Positions 49,964 through 60,201 of a stretch of 64,000 bases of DNA are shown here, one piece after another. Within the stretch, counting starts at the first letter, position 1. Every line of letters starts with the position of its first letter. Under the pieces are notes generated by a model. It made no database searches and was not told the DNA's origin. It saw nothing but the letters and a program-made list of their open reading frames with translations. The stretch covers positions 1 through 64,000 of the forward strand of contig JAFRXO010000051.1 of assembly GCA_017443465.1 (NCBI GenBank). Direction: 5' to 3'. The position numbers were made by a program, and so were the translations under genes. Origin of the DNA: Bacteroidales bacterium (GTDB taxonomy: Bacteria > Bacteroidota > Bacteroidia > Bacteroidales > UBA932).

Positions 49964-52675
49964 ATGAAACGAGCACTTCTCGCCTTCGCAGCAGCAATTT
50001 TGTTAGTCTCCTGTACACCATCCTCCAAAGAAAAGATTTCCCTTTCCGATGGATTCGAAGCCCCAGGGCGGGAATACCGGCCATGGTGCTACTGGTGGTG
50101 GCTGAACGGGCATGTAGACAAAAAGACCATGTCAGCAGATCTCGAATCCATGAAGGAACTGGGTTTCGGAGGACTGCTGATGTTCGACGCGAGAGGATAC
50201 TGGGATGATGATGACCATGTGAAGATGCCGCCTCCGGAAATTGAGTTCATGAGCGAAAAATGGCTCGATAATGTCTGCTTCGCCATCCGGAAAGCAGATT
50301 CCCTGGGGCTTGAATTCTCAATGAACCTGTCCAACTGCGGAGGATCGTTCAAAGGCCCCTGGAAGTTGGGAGAAGATTCCCCGAAACAACTTATCTATCA
50401 GGCGATTCCCCTTAAAGGCGGAAAGAAATGCGTCCTCCCGGATTCCCGCCCGGGACTCCCATGCTATGAGGATGTCGCACTGTTTGCCGTAAGATATGAC
50501 GGCGAACCGCTTCCCGGGAATGAAAACTGGCTGGTGGCCGGTGACGGGACTTATACTATGTCTGCGTCCAGCGGAGTCCGAACAGACGGAGCGGAAGGGA
50601 TGAAGGTTGTCAAGGCTGATGAAGTCATCGAACTAACTGGAAAGGATGGAGACAAGACCTGGGACGTCCCCCAGGGTCAGTGGATGCTGCTTCGTTTCGG
50701 ATGGTCAACCATACCCGGATTTGAATATGACGTGGATGTCCTGGATCCGGCGGCGGTTAAAAGGCACATTGAAAGGATCGTCGGCCCGCTTAAAGAAAGG
50801 GTCGGGGATCTCTTCGGCAAGACACTCACCCATTTCTACAGCGTGAGTTGGGAAGGCTCAGTACCTACATGGTCACCCGATTTTGAAGAAGACTTCAAAA
50901 AATTCAAAGGATACGACCTGAGACCGGTTATGCCAATGCTGGCCGGTTTTGAAATCGGTGAGGACGGAGCGCTCGACCATTTCATGCAGGATTACCGTAA
51001 AGCCCGCAACGATATGTTCCGCGTCAATTTCTACGGGACGATGAGGGAGATGACACACTCCTACGGACTGGAGATGGTTTCAGAGTGCGGAGGTCCGTGG
51101 AAACGCAATCCAGCCATCTTCCAGGAAGCTGACCAGCAGGAATTCCTGTCAGTGAACGACATGCCGCAGGGAGAATTCTGGCTTGACGGACGCTTTCACA
51201 CCAGAGGAGCCGCCTCGACCGCCCATATGTATGGACTTCCCAGGGCTTCCGCCGAGGCATTTACACATATGACCTATCATTGGAGCGTCTATCCTTTCCT
51301 TCTGAAAAAACTGGGAGACCAGGCCTATGTCGATGGAATCAACCACTTCGCATGGCATACTTTCACATGTTCCCCGGAACGTTTCGGAGTCCCCGGAGGA
51401 GAATATTTCGCCGGGACACACATCAACCGGAACGTCACCTGGCAGAAGGAGGCCGGTCCTTTCGTCCGTTACCTTGCCAGATGCCAATACCTTCTCCAGC
51501 AAGGACTTCCAGTAGTTGATATCGCAGTTTGGTGCGGAGACCGCGTCTATCAGCATTGGGGTAATTACCGTGAGAAACCATATGATTCCTCATCCGTCAG
51601 GCTTCCTGAGGGCTATAACTCAGACATAATGAACACGGATGTACTGCTCAACCGCGCGAAAGCCGAAAAAGGGAGGATCGTCCTGCCGGACGGCATGTCC
51701 TACAGAGCCCTTGTTATCGATCCGGAATTCCCGGACGCCTGCACTGAAGAAGTCATGTCCAAGATCGAAGAACTGCGCAGTGCAGGAATCCCCGTTTTCA
51801 ATGCTTCCGAGAAAATCGACATGCCATTCCCGGCGGATTTCAGAGGGAGCGACGGATGCGCACACAGGAAAGTGGGAAACACTGACATCTTTTTTGTTAC
51901 GGGGGAAGGCGAAATGACCCTGACTCTGCGTGCTAAAGGGAAAGTACAGGTCTGGGATCCTGTCACAGGAGCACGTGAAGACATATCAGGAGAGAGGACT
52001 GCTGAAGGATGCACCAGGATCCGTCTCCATATGCCGGAACACGGATCGGCTTTCATCCTGTTCAATGTCGCTGACAGGACTGTCCCTGGAATGCACTCCG
52101 CCCTTTTGCCGGAAACTCAGTCTGAGGCAGGCATTTCCACCGTCATTCCGGGACCATGGAATGTATCATTCCGCTATCATGGGCTTGATGCTGCACCTCC
52201 TGAGGACAGAGTCTGGGAACAGCTTGAAGACCTCTCGACTGACCAGGATGATGAAATCCGTTTCTTCTCAGGCACAGTTACCCTGCGGACTTCGGTTGAA
52301 CTTTCTGCAGCACAAGCACAATCAGTGAAATATCTTTCCCTGGGGAAAGTATCTGAAGGAGTCGCCCATCTCTACATCAACGGAGATGATTGCGGAACCA
52401 TATGGACAGCGCCATGGGAAGCTCCTGTGGAGGGGAAGATAAAAGAAGGGACCAATGAGATTACAGTCGAATTCACCAACACCTGGAGAAACCGCCTGAT
52501 CGGAGACTGCAGCCTTCCCGAAAGTGAGAGGATAACGAAAAGCGGGCTGCATTATTACCAGTCTCCGCGCCAAAACATCCGGGGCCTGGGATTCCGCCCG
52601 ACAATCTATTCGGGATACACTGCTTTCGACCAGCTTTCCCCGAATGGAGTATTGGGTCCGATTATTCTAAAGTAA
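49964..52675 (+). CDS. GH106 alpha-L-rhamnosidase, lipoprotein
   Basis: A 903-residue protein with a lipobox (FAAAILLVSC). The N-terminal part has the GH106 hallmark YRPWCYWWWLNGHVDKKTMSADLESMKELGFGGLLMFDARG and LEFSMNLSNCGGSFKGPW. The middle contains FYSVSWEGSVPTWSPDFEEDF and GLEMVSECGGPWKR with likely calcium and catalytic Glu residues. A C-terminal beta-sandwich (LYINGDDCGTIWTAPWEAPV) is as in the family. It would remove alpha-L-rhamnose from plant pectins or rhamnosylated glycosides. First gene of the rightward cluster. Confidence 0.88.
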   Translation: MKRALLAFAAAILLVSCTPSSKEKISLSDGFEAPGREYRPWCYWWWLNGHVDKKTMSADLESMKELGFGGLLMFDARGYWDDDDHVKMPPPEIEFMSEKWLDNVCFAIRKADSLGLEFSMNLSNCGGSFKGPWKLGEDSPKQLIYQAIPLKGGKKCVLPDSRPGLPCYEDVALFAVRYDGEPLPGNENWLVAGDGTYTMSASSGVRTDGAEGMKVVKADEVIELTGKDGDKTWDVPQGQWMLLRFGWSTIPGFEYDVDVLDPAAVKRHIERIVGPLKERVGDLFGKTLTHFYSVSWEGSVPTWSPDFEEDFKKFKGYDLRPVMPMLAGFEIGEDGALDHFMQDYRKARNDMFRVNFYGTMREMTHSYGLEMVSECGGPWKRNPAIFQEADQQEFLSVNDMPQGEFWLDGRFHTRGAASTAHMYGLPRASAEAFTHMTYHWSVYPFLLKKLGDQAYVDGINHFAWHTFTCSPERFGVPGGEYFAGTHINRNVTWQKEAGPFVRYLARCQYLLQQGLPVVDIAVWCGDRVYQHWGNYREKPYDSSSVRLPEGYNSDIMNTDVLLNRAKAEKGRIVLPDGMSYRALVIDPEFPDACTEEVMSKIEELRSAGIPVFNASEKIDMPFPADFRGSDGCAHRKVGNTDIFFVTGEGEMTLTLRAKGKVQVWDPVTGAREDISGERTAEGCTRIRLHMPEHGSAFILFNVADRTVPGMHSALLPETQSEAGISTVIPGPWNVSFRYHGLDAAPPEDRVWEQLEDLSTDQDDEIRFFSGTVTLRTSVELSAAQAQSVKYLSLGKVSEGVAHLYINGDDCGTIWTAPWEAPVEGKIKEGTNEITVEFTNTWRNRLIGDCSLPESERITKSGLHYYQSPRQNIRGLGFRPTIYSGYTAFDQLSPNGVLGPIILK

Positions 52676-52722
52676 TTAGTTTTTAGTATATTTACACAAT
52701 TAACACATCATCTCTCAATCAT

Positions 52723-54600
52723 ATGAAAAAGCTGGCTATCTTTATCTTCTCATTGCTGGCTATCTCATGCTCTTCCGGCAACGGATGGGTCAGGGTAGAA
52801 GGCAACAAGTTCATCGATCCCAAAGGCAAGGAAATCATTTTCCGGGGCCTGTGCTTCTCAGATCCCGTGAAACTTGTCCGGGAAGGCCACTGGAATGAAG
52901 AATATTTCGCCCAGGCGGCCGAATGGGGTGCTAACATTGTACGCTTCGCCGTCCATCCTGGTCACATCAACAGTTTAGGCTGGGATGAGACTTTCGCCGA
53001 GATGGACAAAGGTGTAGAATATGCCAAGAAATACGGCCTCTACATCATCATGGACTGGCATTCAATCGGGAACCTGGGGGATGAGAAATTCACGGCCAAG
53101 TATTATGAGACCACAAAAGAGGAGACATTCAAGTTCTGGCGCACGGTAGCGGAGCGCTACAAGAATGAGCCACAGGTCGCGATGTACGAACTTTTCAACG
53201 AGCCTACTGTCAATGGACAATGCGCAGGAATGACCTGGACTCAATGGAAGGAACTGCAGGAGCAGATCATCGACGAGATCAGGGCCATAAACCCGCACGC
53301 CCTCTGCCTTTGCGCCTGCTTCGACTGGGCATATGATCTCAAGCCAATTGCCACAGAGCCTGTAAGGCGCGAAAACATAGCATATGTCTCCCACCCCTAC
53401 CCGATGAAACGGCAGCAGCCCTGGGAGGAGAAATGGGAGAAGGACTTCGGCTACGTCGCCGACACCTATCCCGTCATATGCACAGAGATTGGATTCTGCC
53501 TCGAGAACGAGAAGGGCGCCCATGTCCCCGTCAAATCGACCGTGGACTATGGCAACAGGATCACCAAATACTTCGAAGAAAAGGGCATCTCGTTCACAGT
53601 CTGGTGCTTTGACCCAAGCTGGGCTCCTATGCTGTTCAGCGACTGGAATTTCACTCCCACCACCCAGGGAAGGTTCTTCAAGACCTACCTCCAGTCAAAA
53701 CGGGCCGGACTGAAGGAACCGGCACGCCCGCCCATCATCGGGCTGGCCCACGCCGCATTCTTTACCAACGACATGGAAAGCACCAGGTCATTCTTCAAGG
53801 ATTATTTCGGATATGACGAGCCTATCGTAATGAAGAATGATGACGGTTCCTTAGCCTTTACGGTAATCAAGATCAATGACCGCCAGCTCGTGGAACTCTT
53901 CCCTGAGAGGGAGGAGAAGACTCCCCGCCTGTACCATTTCGCCCTCGAGACCACTGACGCGGAAGCCATGAGGCTGTACCTCAAGTCCAAAGGATGCGAA
54001 GTTCCCGACGAGACACCGACAGGGAGGACCGGAAATCTCAACTACTTTGTCAAAGATCCTAACGGAAACATTTGTGAGATAGTAGAATACGGCAAAGATG
54101 GGATGAACGCGAAGGACATCGGCCAGCATCTTCCCCAGACCAGGATCGCTCCCAGGATGAGCCATGTAGGAGTCCCGACGCCTGACCTGGACAAGGCCCT
54201 TTCATTCTATGTGGACATCCTCGGATTCAAGGAAGTCTGGCGCGGAGGCCCGGACCCCGCAAAGGTCAACTGGGTCCATGTCCAGACTCCTGAAGGAGAA
54301 GAGACACTTGAGCTCATGCTTTACGAGAAGAAGCCCAGTTGGGGAAGCCTGGGGTCCATGAACCACATATGCCTGGAGGTTTCGGACATCGAAGCCGCAA
54401 AAGCTGAACTTGATTCCAGGACACTGCCCGAGGGACTCAGACAGCCTTCAGACATCAGGACGGGAATCAACCGCAAACGCCAGGTCAACTGCTATAACAT
54501 CGAGGGCACCCGCGTTGAATTGATGGAAGACCACACTGTCGACGGTGTTCCGGCCCCCTCATCGACCGGAGTCCCGATGAAATATGTACCAGAAGAATAA
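52723..54600 (+). CDS. GH5-like glycosidase fused to two VOC (glyoxalase-fold) domains, lipoprotein
   Basis: A 625-residue lipoprotein (FIFSLLAISC). Residues about 20-325 form a GH5 barrel with acid/base E160 (ELFNEP) and nucleophile E255 (CTEIGF). Two VOC-type domains follow: about 341-465 (GLAHAAFFTNDMESTRSFFKDYFGYDEP ... FVKDPNGNICEIVEY) and about 488-610 (MSHVGVPTPDLDKALSFYVDILGFKEVW ... INCYNIEG-like end). The His and Glu positions suited to metal binding are present. A secreted glycosidase joined to paired VOC domains is very unusual. The VOC pair may act on the sugar or aglycone released. Confidence 0.85.
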   Translation: MKKLAIFIFSLLAISCSSGNGWVRVEGNKFIDPKGKEIIFRGLCFSDPVKLVREGHWNEEYFAQAAEWGANIVRFAVHPGHINSLGWDETFAEMDKGVEYAKKYGLYIIMDWHSIGNLGDEKFTAKYYETTKEETFKFWRTVAERYKNEPQVAMYELFNEPTVNGQCAGMTWTQWKELQEQIIDEIRAINPHALCLCACFDWAYDLKPIATEPVRRENIAYVSHPYPMKRQQPWEEKWEKDFGYVADTYPVICTEIGFCLENEKGAHVPVKSTVDYGNRITKYFEEKGISFTVWCFDPSWAPMLFSDWNFTPTTQGRFFKTYLQSKRAGLKEPARPPIIGLAHAAFFTNDMESTRSFFKDYFGYDEPIVMKNDDGSLAFTVIKINDRQLVELFPEREEKTPRLYHFALETTDAEAMRLYLKSKGCEVPDETPTGRTGNLNYFVKDPNGNICEIVEYGKDGMNAKDIGQHLPQTRIAPRMSHVGVPTPDLDKALSFYVDILGFKEVWRGGPDPAKVNWVHVQTPEGEETLELMLYEKKPSWGSLGSMNHICLEVSDIEAAKAELDSRTLPEGLRQPSDIRTGINRKRQVNCYNIEGTRVELMEDHTVDGVPAPSSTGVPMKYVPEE

Positions 54601-54622
54601 TTGCCAGAAGAATAATTGAAGG

Positions 54623-55801
54623 ATGGGAAAGAAACTGAAAGCTGGTTTCGTGGGGGCAGGTTTCGCTTCCAGGTTCCACTATGATGCTCTCTGCCGGGTC
54701 TTCAGCGCCGAAGTAGAGGCTGCTGGAGTGTACTCCAGGGGAAGGGAGAAAGCGGAAGCATTTGCTGCTGAGCGCTCCATGAAAGTATTCGGTTCACTTG
54801 AAGAGCTGATAGATGCATGCGATGTAGTGCATGCCTGCGTCCCTCCGGCTTTCCATGAACAGGTTGTTGTGGAAGCCCTCCGAAGGGACAGGGACGTTAT
54901 AGTGGAGAAACCTTTCACCGGATACTTCGGACAGGGCGTCGAAGATTTCAACGGAGACACTTTCGACCGCAGGAAAGGCCTTGAAGAGGCTCTCGGAAGC
55001 GTCAGGAGGATGCTGGAAGCCGAGGCCGCCAGCAAGGGAAGGATAATGTACGCCGAGAACTGGGTCTATGCGCCTCCCGTACAGAAGGAAAAGGAAGTCA
55101 TAGAAAAAAGCGGCTGCCAGATCCTCTGGATGCACGGAGAACAGTCACACTCAGGCTCTCACTCCCCTTCCTATGGCATATGGCATCTATCCGGAGGAGG
55201 CTCCCTGATTGGTAAAGGCTGCCATCCCCTCACAGCCATGCTCTACCTCAAGCAGGCTGAGGGAATCGCCAGGAATGGCTCCCCTATCCGTCCGGTGTCA
55301 GTTTCTGCCCGGGTTCATGCGATAACCAGGATGCCCTCGTTCCAGAACAAAGGATTCATAAGGGCCACATATGAAGACATCGAGGACTTCGCGATAGTAC
55401 ATATAGTGTTTGAAGACGGGACGATTGCCGATGTCTTCGCTAACGAGCTCAGCTTAGGAGGCACCAACAACACCCTCACCGTCAACGCCGACAACCACAG
55501 GACCATATGCAACATGAGCCATAACGACACGATGGAAACCTACACTCCGTCGGCCGCTTTCTTCAAGGACATATATGTCGTGGAAAAGACTGAGACAAAG
55601 GAGGGATGGAGCAAGATGGCTCCAGAAGAAGGCTGGTTCCTGGGATACCAGCATGAGCTCAACGCTTTCTACAAGGCTGCAGTGACCGGCGGCCCTGTCG
55701 ACAGCAACAGCACACTCGCCGCAGACACCATATCCGCAATCTACACTGCATATGTCTCCGCCGCCGAGGGAGGACGCGAAATAGAATTGAAAAGACTCTA
55801 G
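54623..55801 (+). CDS. Gfo/Idh/MocA family oxidoreductase
   Basis: A 392-residue cytoplasmic protein. The NAD(P) site is KAGFVGAGFASRFHYDALCRVF and the EKP motif is RDVIVEKPFTGYFGQG. The following segment (SHSPSYGIWHLSGGGSLIGKGCHPLTAMLYLKQ) has the GGSL-x2-KG-x-HPLT pattern of the substrate domain. Family members oxidise or epimerise sugars, including glycosides at C3. It follows the GH5-VOC-VOC gene by 22 nt and abuts the next gene by 3 nt. Confidence 0.85.
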   Translation: MGKKLKAGFVGAGFASRFHYDALCRVFSAEVEAAGVYSRGREKAEAFAAERSMKVFGSLEELIDACDVVHACVPPAFHEQVVVEALRRDRDVIVEKPFTGYFGQGVEDFNGDTFDRRKGLEEALGSVRRMLEAEAASKGRIMYAENWVYAPPVQKEKEVIEKSGCQILWMHGEQSHSGSHSPSYGIWHLSGGGSLIGKGCHPLTAMLYLKQAEGIARNGSPIRPVSVSARVHAITRMPSFQNKGFIRATYEDIEDFAIVHIVFEDGTIADVFANELSLGGTNNTLTVNADNHRTICNMSHNDTMETYTPSAAFFKDIYVVEKTETKEGWSKMAPEEGWFLGYQHELNAFYKAAVTGGPVDSNSTLAADTISAIYTAYVSAAEGGREIELKRL

Positions 55802-55804
55802 CAT

Positions 55805-58276
55805 ATGCGCATACACATTTCCGCACTTCTGATCACATCAATCCTGGCCATGGTTTCATGCGGCCAGAAAGTTCCATCCGCCGTTGATGAGACAGGTTAC
55901 AAGTGCTACAGCGGCATCTATCCCCACCTGGCATATTACAATTCCCAGGGCGAATGCGGAACCGGAGCCGTAGTGCCGTGGCAGGGAGACCTCTGGGTAG
56001 TCACCTATTCTCCTCACGAGCCGTACGGATCTGATGACAAGCTGTACCAGATTACTCCCGGCCTCGAGGAAATAATCAGGCCGGAGAGCATCGGAGGGAC
56101 CCATGCCGACAGGATGATCCATCGCGAAACCGACCAGCTTTTCATTGGGCCATATGCAATCGACTCCGAAAAGAATGTACGGGTCATCCCGCTTGACAAG
56201 TACCCCGGGAGGTACACTGGCGTAGCCCGTCACTTGACCGATCCCTCTGGCAGGGTCCTTATAGCCACTATGGAATCCGGCTTCTATGATGTGGACGCCC
56301 GCACCCTGGAAGCAACTGAACTGTACGAGGATGGCAACAAAAGGCGTAAGGAGGGCTTCACCGGAGACCTCGTCACCATGTTCCCCGGCTACCATGGCAA
56401 GGGCTTCTATTCCGGCCAGGGCGTCGCCGTCTTTTCCAACAACGGAGAAGAGGGAGAACTGGCCCAGATCCAGTTCGACATTCCCTCCGGATCACTCGTA
56501 GAATGGGACTGGAAGGACTGGAAGCTAGTCCGCAGGAACCAGTTCACCGAAGTGACAGGTCCGGGAGGCATATACGGCAATGACAATCCAGCCACTGACC
56601 CGATCTGGTCGCTGGGCTGGGACCACCGTTCGGTCATCCTTGCCGTCCGCGAGCCCGACAAGGGATGGAGCTATTACCGCCTGCCCAAGGCCAGCCACGC
56701 ATATGACGGGGCACACGGATGGAACACGGAATGGCCGCGTATCCGGAATGTAGCGCCACAGGGGGCTGAACCGGAGTACCTTATGACAATGCATGGGATG
56801 TTCTGGCATTTCCCCGGCACCTTCTCGACCGCCAATTCAGCCGGCATAAAGCCGCGCGGTGCCTACCTGAAGGTCATCGCAGACTTCGCCGAGTGGAACG
56901 GACGCCTGGTTTTCGGCTGCGACGATTCTGCGAAGAGCGAGTTCCTCAACAAGCGCAAGCAGAAAGGCCGCATCGGCGGTCCTGGCCAGTCCAACTCTAA
57001 CATATGGTTCACTTCATATGACAAGCCCGACCACGTAGGCCCCACTACTGCAGGAGGTTCCCTGTGGCTCAAGGACGACGTGAAGGCCGGCGTCCCTTCA
57101 GACCCGTTCCTTTTCAATGGGTGGGACAACAGATGCGCCTGGATAGCCAACCGAAGTTCAGTTCCGGCTGTTATCACCTTCGAAGCAGATAAAAACGGGA
57201 ACGGAGAATGGACTGAGCTCAAGAAGGTGGAAGTTGGCGCTTCCTCTTCCCTATTCGTGCCTTTCGAATCCACTGATGATGCCATTTGGGTTAGGGCCGT
57301 CAGCAACTCGGACATTAATGCTGACCTGACTTTCGTACTGGCCCAGAAAGAAACCAGGACAAATGTTCCTGACCCGATCTTCGCCGGGCTGACTTCAATC
57401 AAGCGGGATGCTGATTCCGAAGGATATCTTTACGGCCTTCCGGACCAGCGCAGGGCGCTCGGGGTGCTGGCTGAAACCGATGACGGGGAAAAATACTACG
57501 AGCTTGACGCCAACATGGATTTCATGGCAAAGGATGATCCTCAGACAGCTGAATACATCAAGGACAAATTCGAGATTCCGACGGAAGTAGTTGACATAGA
57601 CGATGGATCAATCCTGATAGTCGACGCGAAGAAACGCCACTGGAGACTGCCCCTGGGCAATGACCGCTACAATGAAAAGACAGAGAACGGAGAGCTCAGG
57701 ATCTGCCGCGAAGTTGCTACTGAGCGCGACCTGCTTTCCCTTGCCGGTACTTTCTACGAGCTTCCTGCAGAGAATGCAGACGGATATGCCAAGGTCCGCC
57801 CTGTGGCTTCCCATAAGTTTGCAGTACATGATTACGCTTCCTACCGGGGAATGCTCATGATGACCGGAATCGACCATGAGGAGGCGAAAGGGAATCCGCA
57901 CGTAATCTTCTCAGATGACAATAAAGCCGCAGTCTGGGCCGGAGTCATAGACGACCTCTGGAAGCTTGGAAAACCGACAGGTCATGGCGGCCCGTGGGTA
58001 GAGAAAAAAGTCAAGGCCGGTGAATTGTCCGACCCGTTCCTTATCGGATTTTACGACAAGCGGGAGATGTACCTTTCACACCGCTCGTCCGGTGAAGTCA
58101 CCTTCACTGTCGAGGTAGATCCTACCGGTGACGGACAATGGTTCCATTATGACGATTTCACAGTCAAGCCCGGGGATACTGTAGAGCATCGCTTCCCTGA
58201 CGCTTTCCAGGCCCTCTGGATCAGGTTCAAGACAGACTTCGACACCAAGGCCACCGCATTGTTCGAGTACAGGTAA
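55805..58276 (+). CDS. Large lipoprotein of unknown function, propeller-like
   Basis: An 823-residue protein with a lipobox (LLITSILAMVSC). The first about 400 residues read as repeated beta blades (GDLWVVTYSPHEPYGSDDKLYQITPGL, GRVLIATMESGFYDVDARTLEATELYE). Two related beta-sandwich segments occur near 425-525 and 715-823 (SLWLKDDVKAGVPSDPFLFNGWDNRCAWIANRSSVPAVITFEADKNGNGEWTELKKV and VEKKVKAGELSDPFLIGFYDKREMYLSHRSSGEVTFTVEVDPTGDGQWFHYDDF), so the C-terminal part contains an internal duplication. I know no function. Its place next to the FAD oxidoreductase suggests shared substrate handling. Confidence 0.75.
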   Translation: MRIHISALLITSILAMVSCGQKVPSAVDETGYKCYSGIYPHLAYYNSQGECGTGAVVPWQGDLWVVTYSPHEPYGSDDKLYQITPGLEEIIRPESIGGTHADRMIHRETDQLFIGPYAIDSEKNVRVIPLDKYPGRYTGVARHLTDPSGRVLIATMESGFYDVDARTLEATELYEDGNKRRKEGFTGDLVTMFPGYHGKGFYSGQGVAVFSNNGEEGELAQIQFDIPSGSLVEWDWKDWKLVRRNQFTEVTGPGGIYGNDNPATDPIWSLGWDHRSVILAVREPDKGWSYYRLPKASHAYDGAHGWNTEWPRIRNVAPQGAEPEYLMTMHGMFWHFPGTFSTANSAGIKPRGAYLKVIADFAEWNGRLVFGCDDSAKSEFLNKRKQKGRIGGPGQSNSNIWFTSYDKPDHVGPTTAGGSLWLKDDVKAGVPSDPFLFNGWDNRCAWIANRSSVPAVITFEADKNGNGEWTELKKVEVGASSSLFVPFESTDDAIWVRAVSNSDINADLTFVLAQKETRTNVPDPIFAGLTSIKRDADSEGYLYGLPDQRRALGVLAETDDGEKYYELDANMDFMAKDDPQTAEYIKDKFEIPTEVVDIDDGSILIVDAKKRHWRLPLGNDRYNEKTENGELRICREVATERDLLSLAGTFYELPAENADGYAKVRPVASHKFAVHDYASYRGMLMMTGIDHEEAKGNPHVIFSDDNKAAVWAGVIDDLWKLGKPTGHGGPWVEKKVKAGELSDPFLIGFYDKREMYLSHRSSGEVTFTVEVDPTGDGQWFHYDDFTVKPGDTVEHRFPDAFQALWIRFKTDFDTKATALFEYR

Positions 58277-58302
58277 ACACTGAATAACAATTATTTCCAA
58301 AT

Positions 58303-60189
58303 ATGAAGAAAATCATTTTCTCGCTTATATCCATCTTGCTTGCACTGCCAACGTTCGCAGGCGGGATATTCATTGAGGCAGAGAGTTTCAGCCAGAAGGG
58401 AGGCTGGTGCGTGGACCAGCAGTTCATGGACCTGATGGGGTCCCCCTACCTGATTGCCCACGGGATGGGAGTGCCGGTGGAGGATGCCGTGACAAGCATC
58501 GACATCCCTTCAGATGGAGTCTATCATATCTATGTCAGGACATTCAACTGGACCTCCCCGTGGACATCGGCCGAAGGCCCGGGGGCATTCAAGGTTAAGG
58601 TCCAGGGCAAAGCTCTAAAGCCCGTTCTCGGAACGACAGGAGACAGATGGATGTGGCAATATGCCGGAAACGTCAAGCTGAAAGCAGGAAAGGCGACTTT
58701 AGCGCTGTCCGACCTGAAAGGATTCGACGGACGCTGCGATGCCATATGGCTGACTACCGACCAGGGCAGCGTGCCACCGGAAGAGATTTCCGCACTGGAG
58801 GCTTTCCGCCGCAGCACCGGAGCACTTCCCGCCGAACCGTCTGACGGAGGGACATATGACCTTGTGGTGGTCGGCGGAGGCATCGCCGGAATGTGCGCAG
58901 CAGTTTCAGCCGCACGCCTTGGATGCAAGGTCGCCCTGGTGAATGACAGGCCCATCCCTGGAGGGAACAACTCCAGCGAGATACGCGTCCACCTGGGTGG
59001 ACATATCGAGATGGAACCCTACCCGCAACTGGGCAAGATGATCAGGGAATTCGGACATTCAACCTTTGGGAATGCGCAGCCTGCAGACAAATACGAAGAT
59101 GAGAAGAAGATAGCATTCATCGAGGGACAGGAAGGTCTGACCTACTTCCCTTCATATCGTGCGATGAAGGTGGAAATGTCTGACAACAAAACAATTGAAG
59201 CTGTAATCATAAGGAACATCGAATCCGGGAAGGAACTCCGCCTGAAAGCCCCTCTTTGGAGTGACTGCACCGGAGACGGCAACCTGGGATTCATGGCCGG
59301 AGCAGACTGGCGGATGGGCCGCGAAGGCAGGGATGAATTCGGAGAGCCCCTCGCTCCCGAGAAAGGAGACAAGTTGACCATGGGCGCATCGGTCCAGTGG
59401 TATTCAGTGGAGGCTGAAGGAAAGAATCCATTCCCGGAATTCTCATACGGAGTGGAATTCAATGAGGAGAACTGCCAGAAGGTCAAGATGGGCGAATGGA
59501 CATGGGAGACCGGAATGAACTTCGACCAGATAAAGGATTTCGAACGGATCCGTGACTATGGCCTCCTCGTGGTCTATTCCAACTGGAGTTTCCTCAAGAA
59601 CCATTTCTCCGGAAAGGCTGACTACGCCGGGCGCAAACTCGGCTGGGTAGCATATGTCTCCGGAAAGAGGGAGTCGCGCAGGCTCATGGGAGACTACATC
59701 CTCAAGCAGGACGACGTGGACAAGCAGGTTTTCCATGAAGATGCGTCATTCACCACATCGTGGCATTTCGACCTCCATTTCCCGGACCCGCAGAACTCGA
59801 AATACTTCCCCGGAAACGAGTTCAAGGCCGAGACGAAGACCAACCTGATCTATCCATATGCGGTGCCGTACAGGTGCCTATACTCACGTAACATCGACAA
59901 CCTGTTCATGGCGGGAAGGAACATCAGCGTAACCCATGTAACCCTTGGTTCGACCCGCCTGATGCGCACCACCGGAATGATGGGAGAAGTCGTGGGCATG
60001 GCCGCTAGCATATGCACTGAAAACGGAGTCAAGCCGCGTGACGTGTACCAGCATTACCTTCCGCAGCTGCGTGAACTCATGAAAAAAGGTACTGCCCGCA
60101 CCGACATCGAACTCCCTGACAACCAGCATTTCAATGAAGGCGGCTACCTGGACAAGCCAAAAGACATCATCTTCGACAAGACCAAATAA
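58303..60189 (+). CDS. Secreted FAD-dependent oxidoreductase with N-terminal carbohydrate-binding-like domain (paralogue 2)
   Basis: A 628-residue protein with a signal peptide (FSLISILLALPTFAGG). It is laid out like the protein encoded at 13354-15228: a beta-sandwich (FIEAESFSQKGGWCVDQQFMDLMGSPYLIAHGMGVPV), then the FAD site LVVVGGGIAGMCAAVSAARLGCKVAL and SDCTGDGNLGFMAGADWRMGREG. The end is FMAGRNISVTHVTLGSTRLMRTTGMMGEVVGMAAS. The two clearly share an ancestor. It lies between an unknown lipoprotein (26 nt) and the DUF1080 fusion (12 nt), so it probably oxidises a glycoside in the periplasm as part of this operon. Confidence 0.85.
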   Translation: MKKIIFSLISILLALPTFAGGIFIEAESFSQKGGWCVDQQFMDLMGSPYLIAHGMGVPVEDAVTSIDIPSDGVYHIYVRTFNWTSPWTSAEGPGAFKVKVQGKALKPVLGTTGDRWMWQYAGNVKLKAGKATLALSDLKGFDGRCDAIWLTTDQGSVPPEEISALEAFRRSTGALPAEPSDGGTYDLVVVGGGIAGMCAAVSAARLGCKVALVNDRPIPGGNNSSEIRVHLGGHIEMEPYPQLGKMIREFGHSTFGNAQPADKYEDEKKIAFIEGQEGLTYFPSYRAMKVEMSDNKTIEAVIIRNIESGKELRLKAPLWSDCTGDGNLGFMAGADWRMGREGRDEFGEPLAPEKGDKLTMGASVQWYSVEAEGKNPFPEFSYGVEFNEENCQKVKMGEWTWETGMNFDQIKDFERIRDYGLLVVYSNWSFLKNHFSGKADYAGRKLGWVAYVSGKRESRRLMGDYILKQDDVDKQVFHEDASFTTSWHFDLHFPDPQNSKYFPGNEFKAETKTNLIYPYAVPYRCLYSRNIDNLFMAGRNISVTHVTLGSTRLMRTTGMMGEVVGMAASICTENGVKPRDVYQHYLPQLRELMKKGTARTDIELPDNQHFNEGGYLDKPKDIIFDKTK

Positions 60190-60201
60190 CACATTAACCA
60201 T

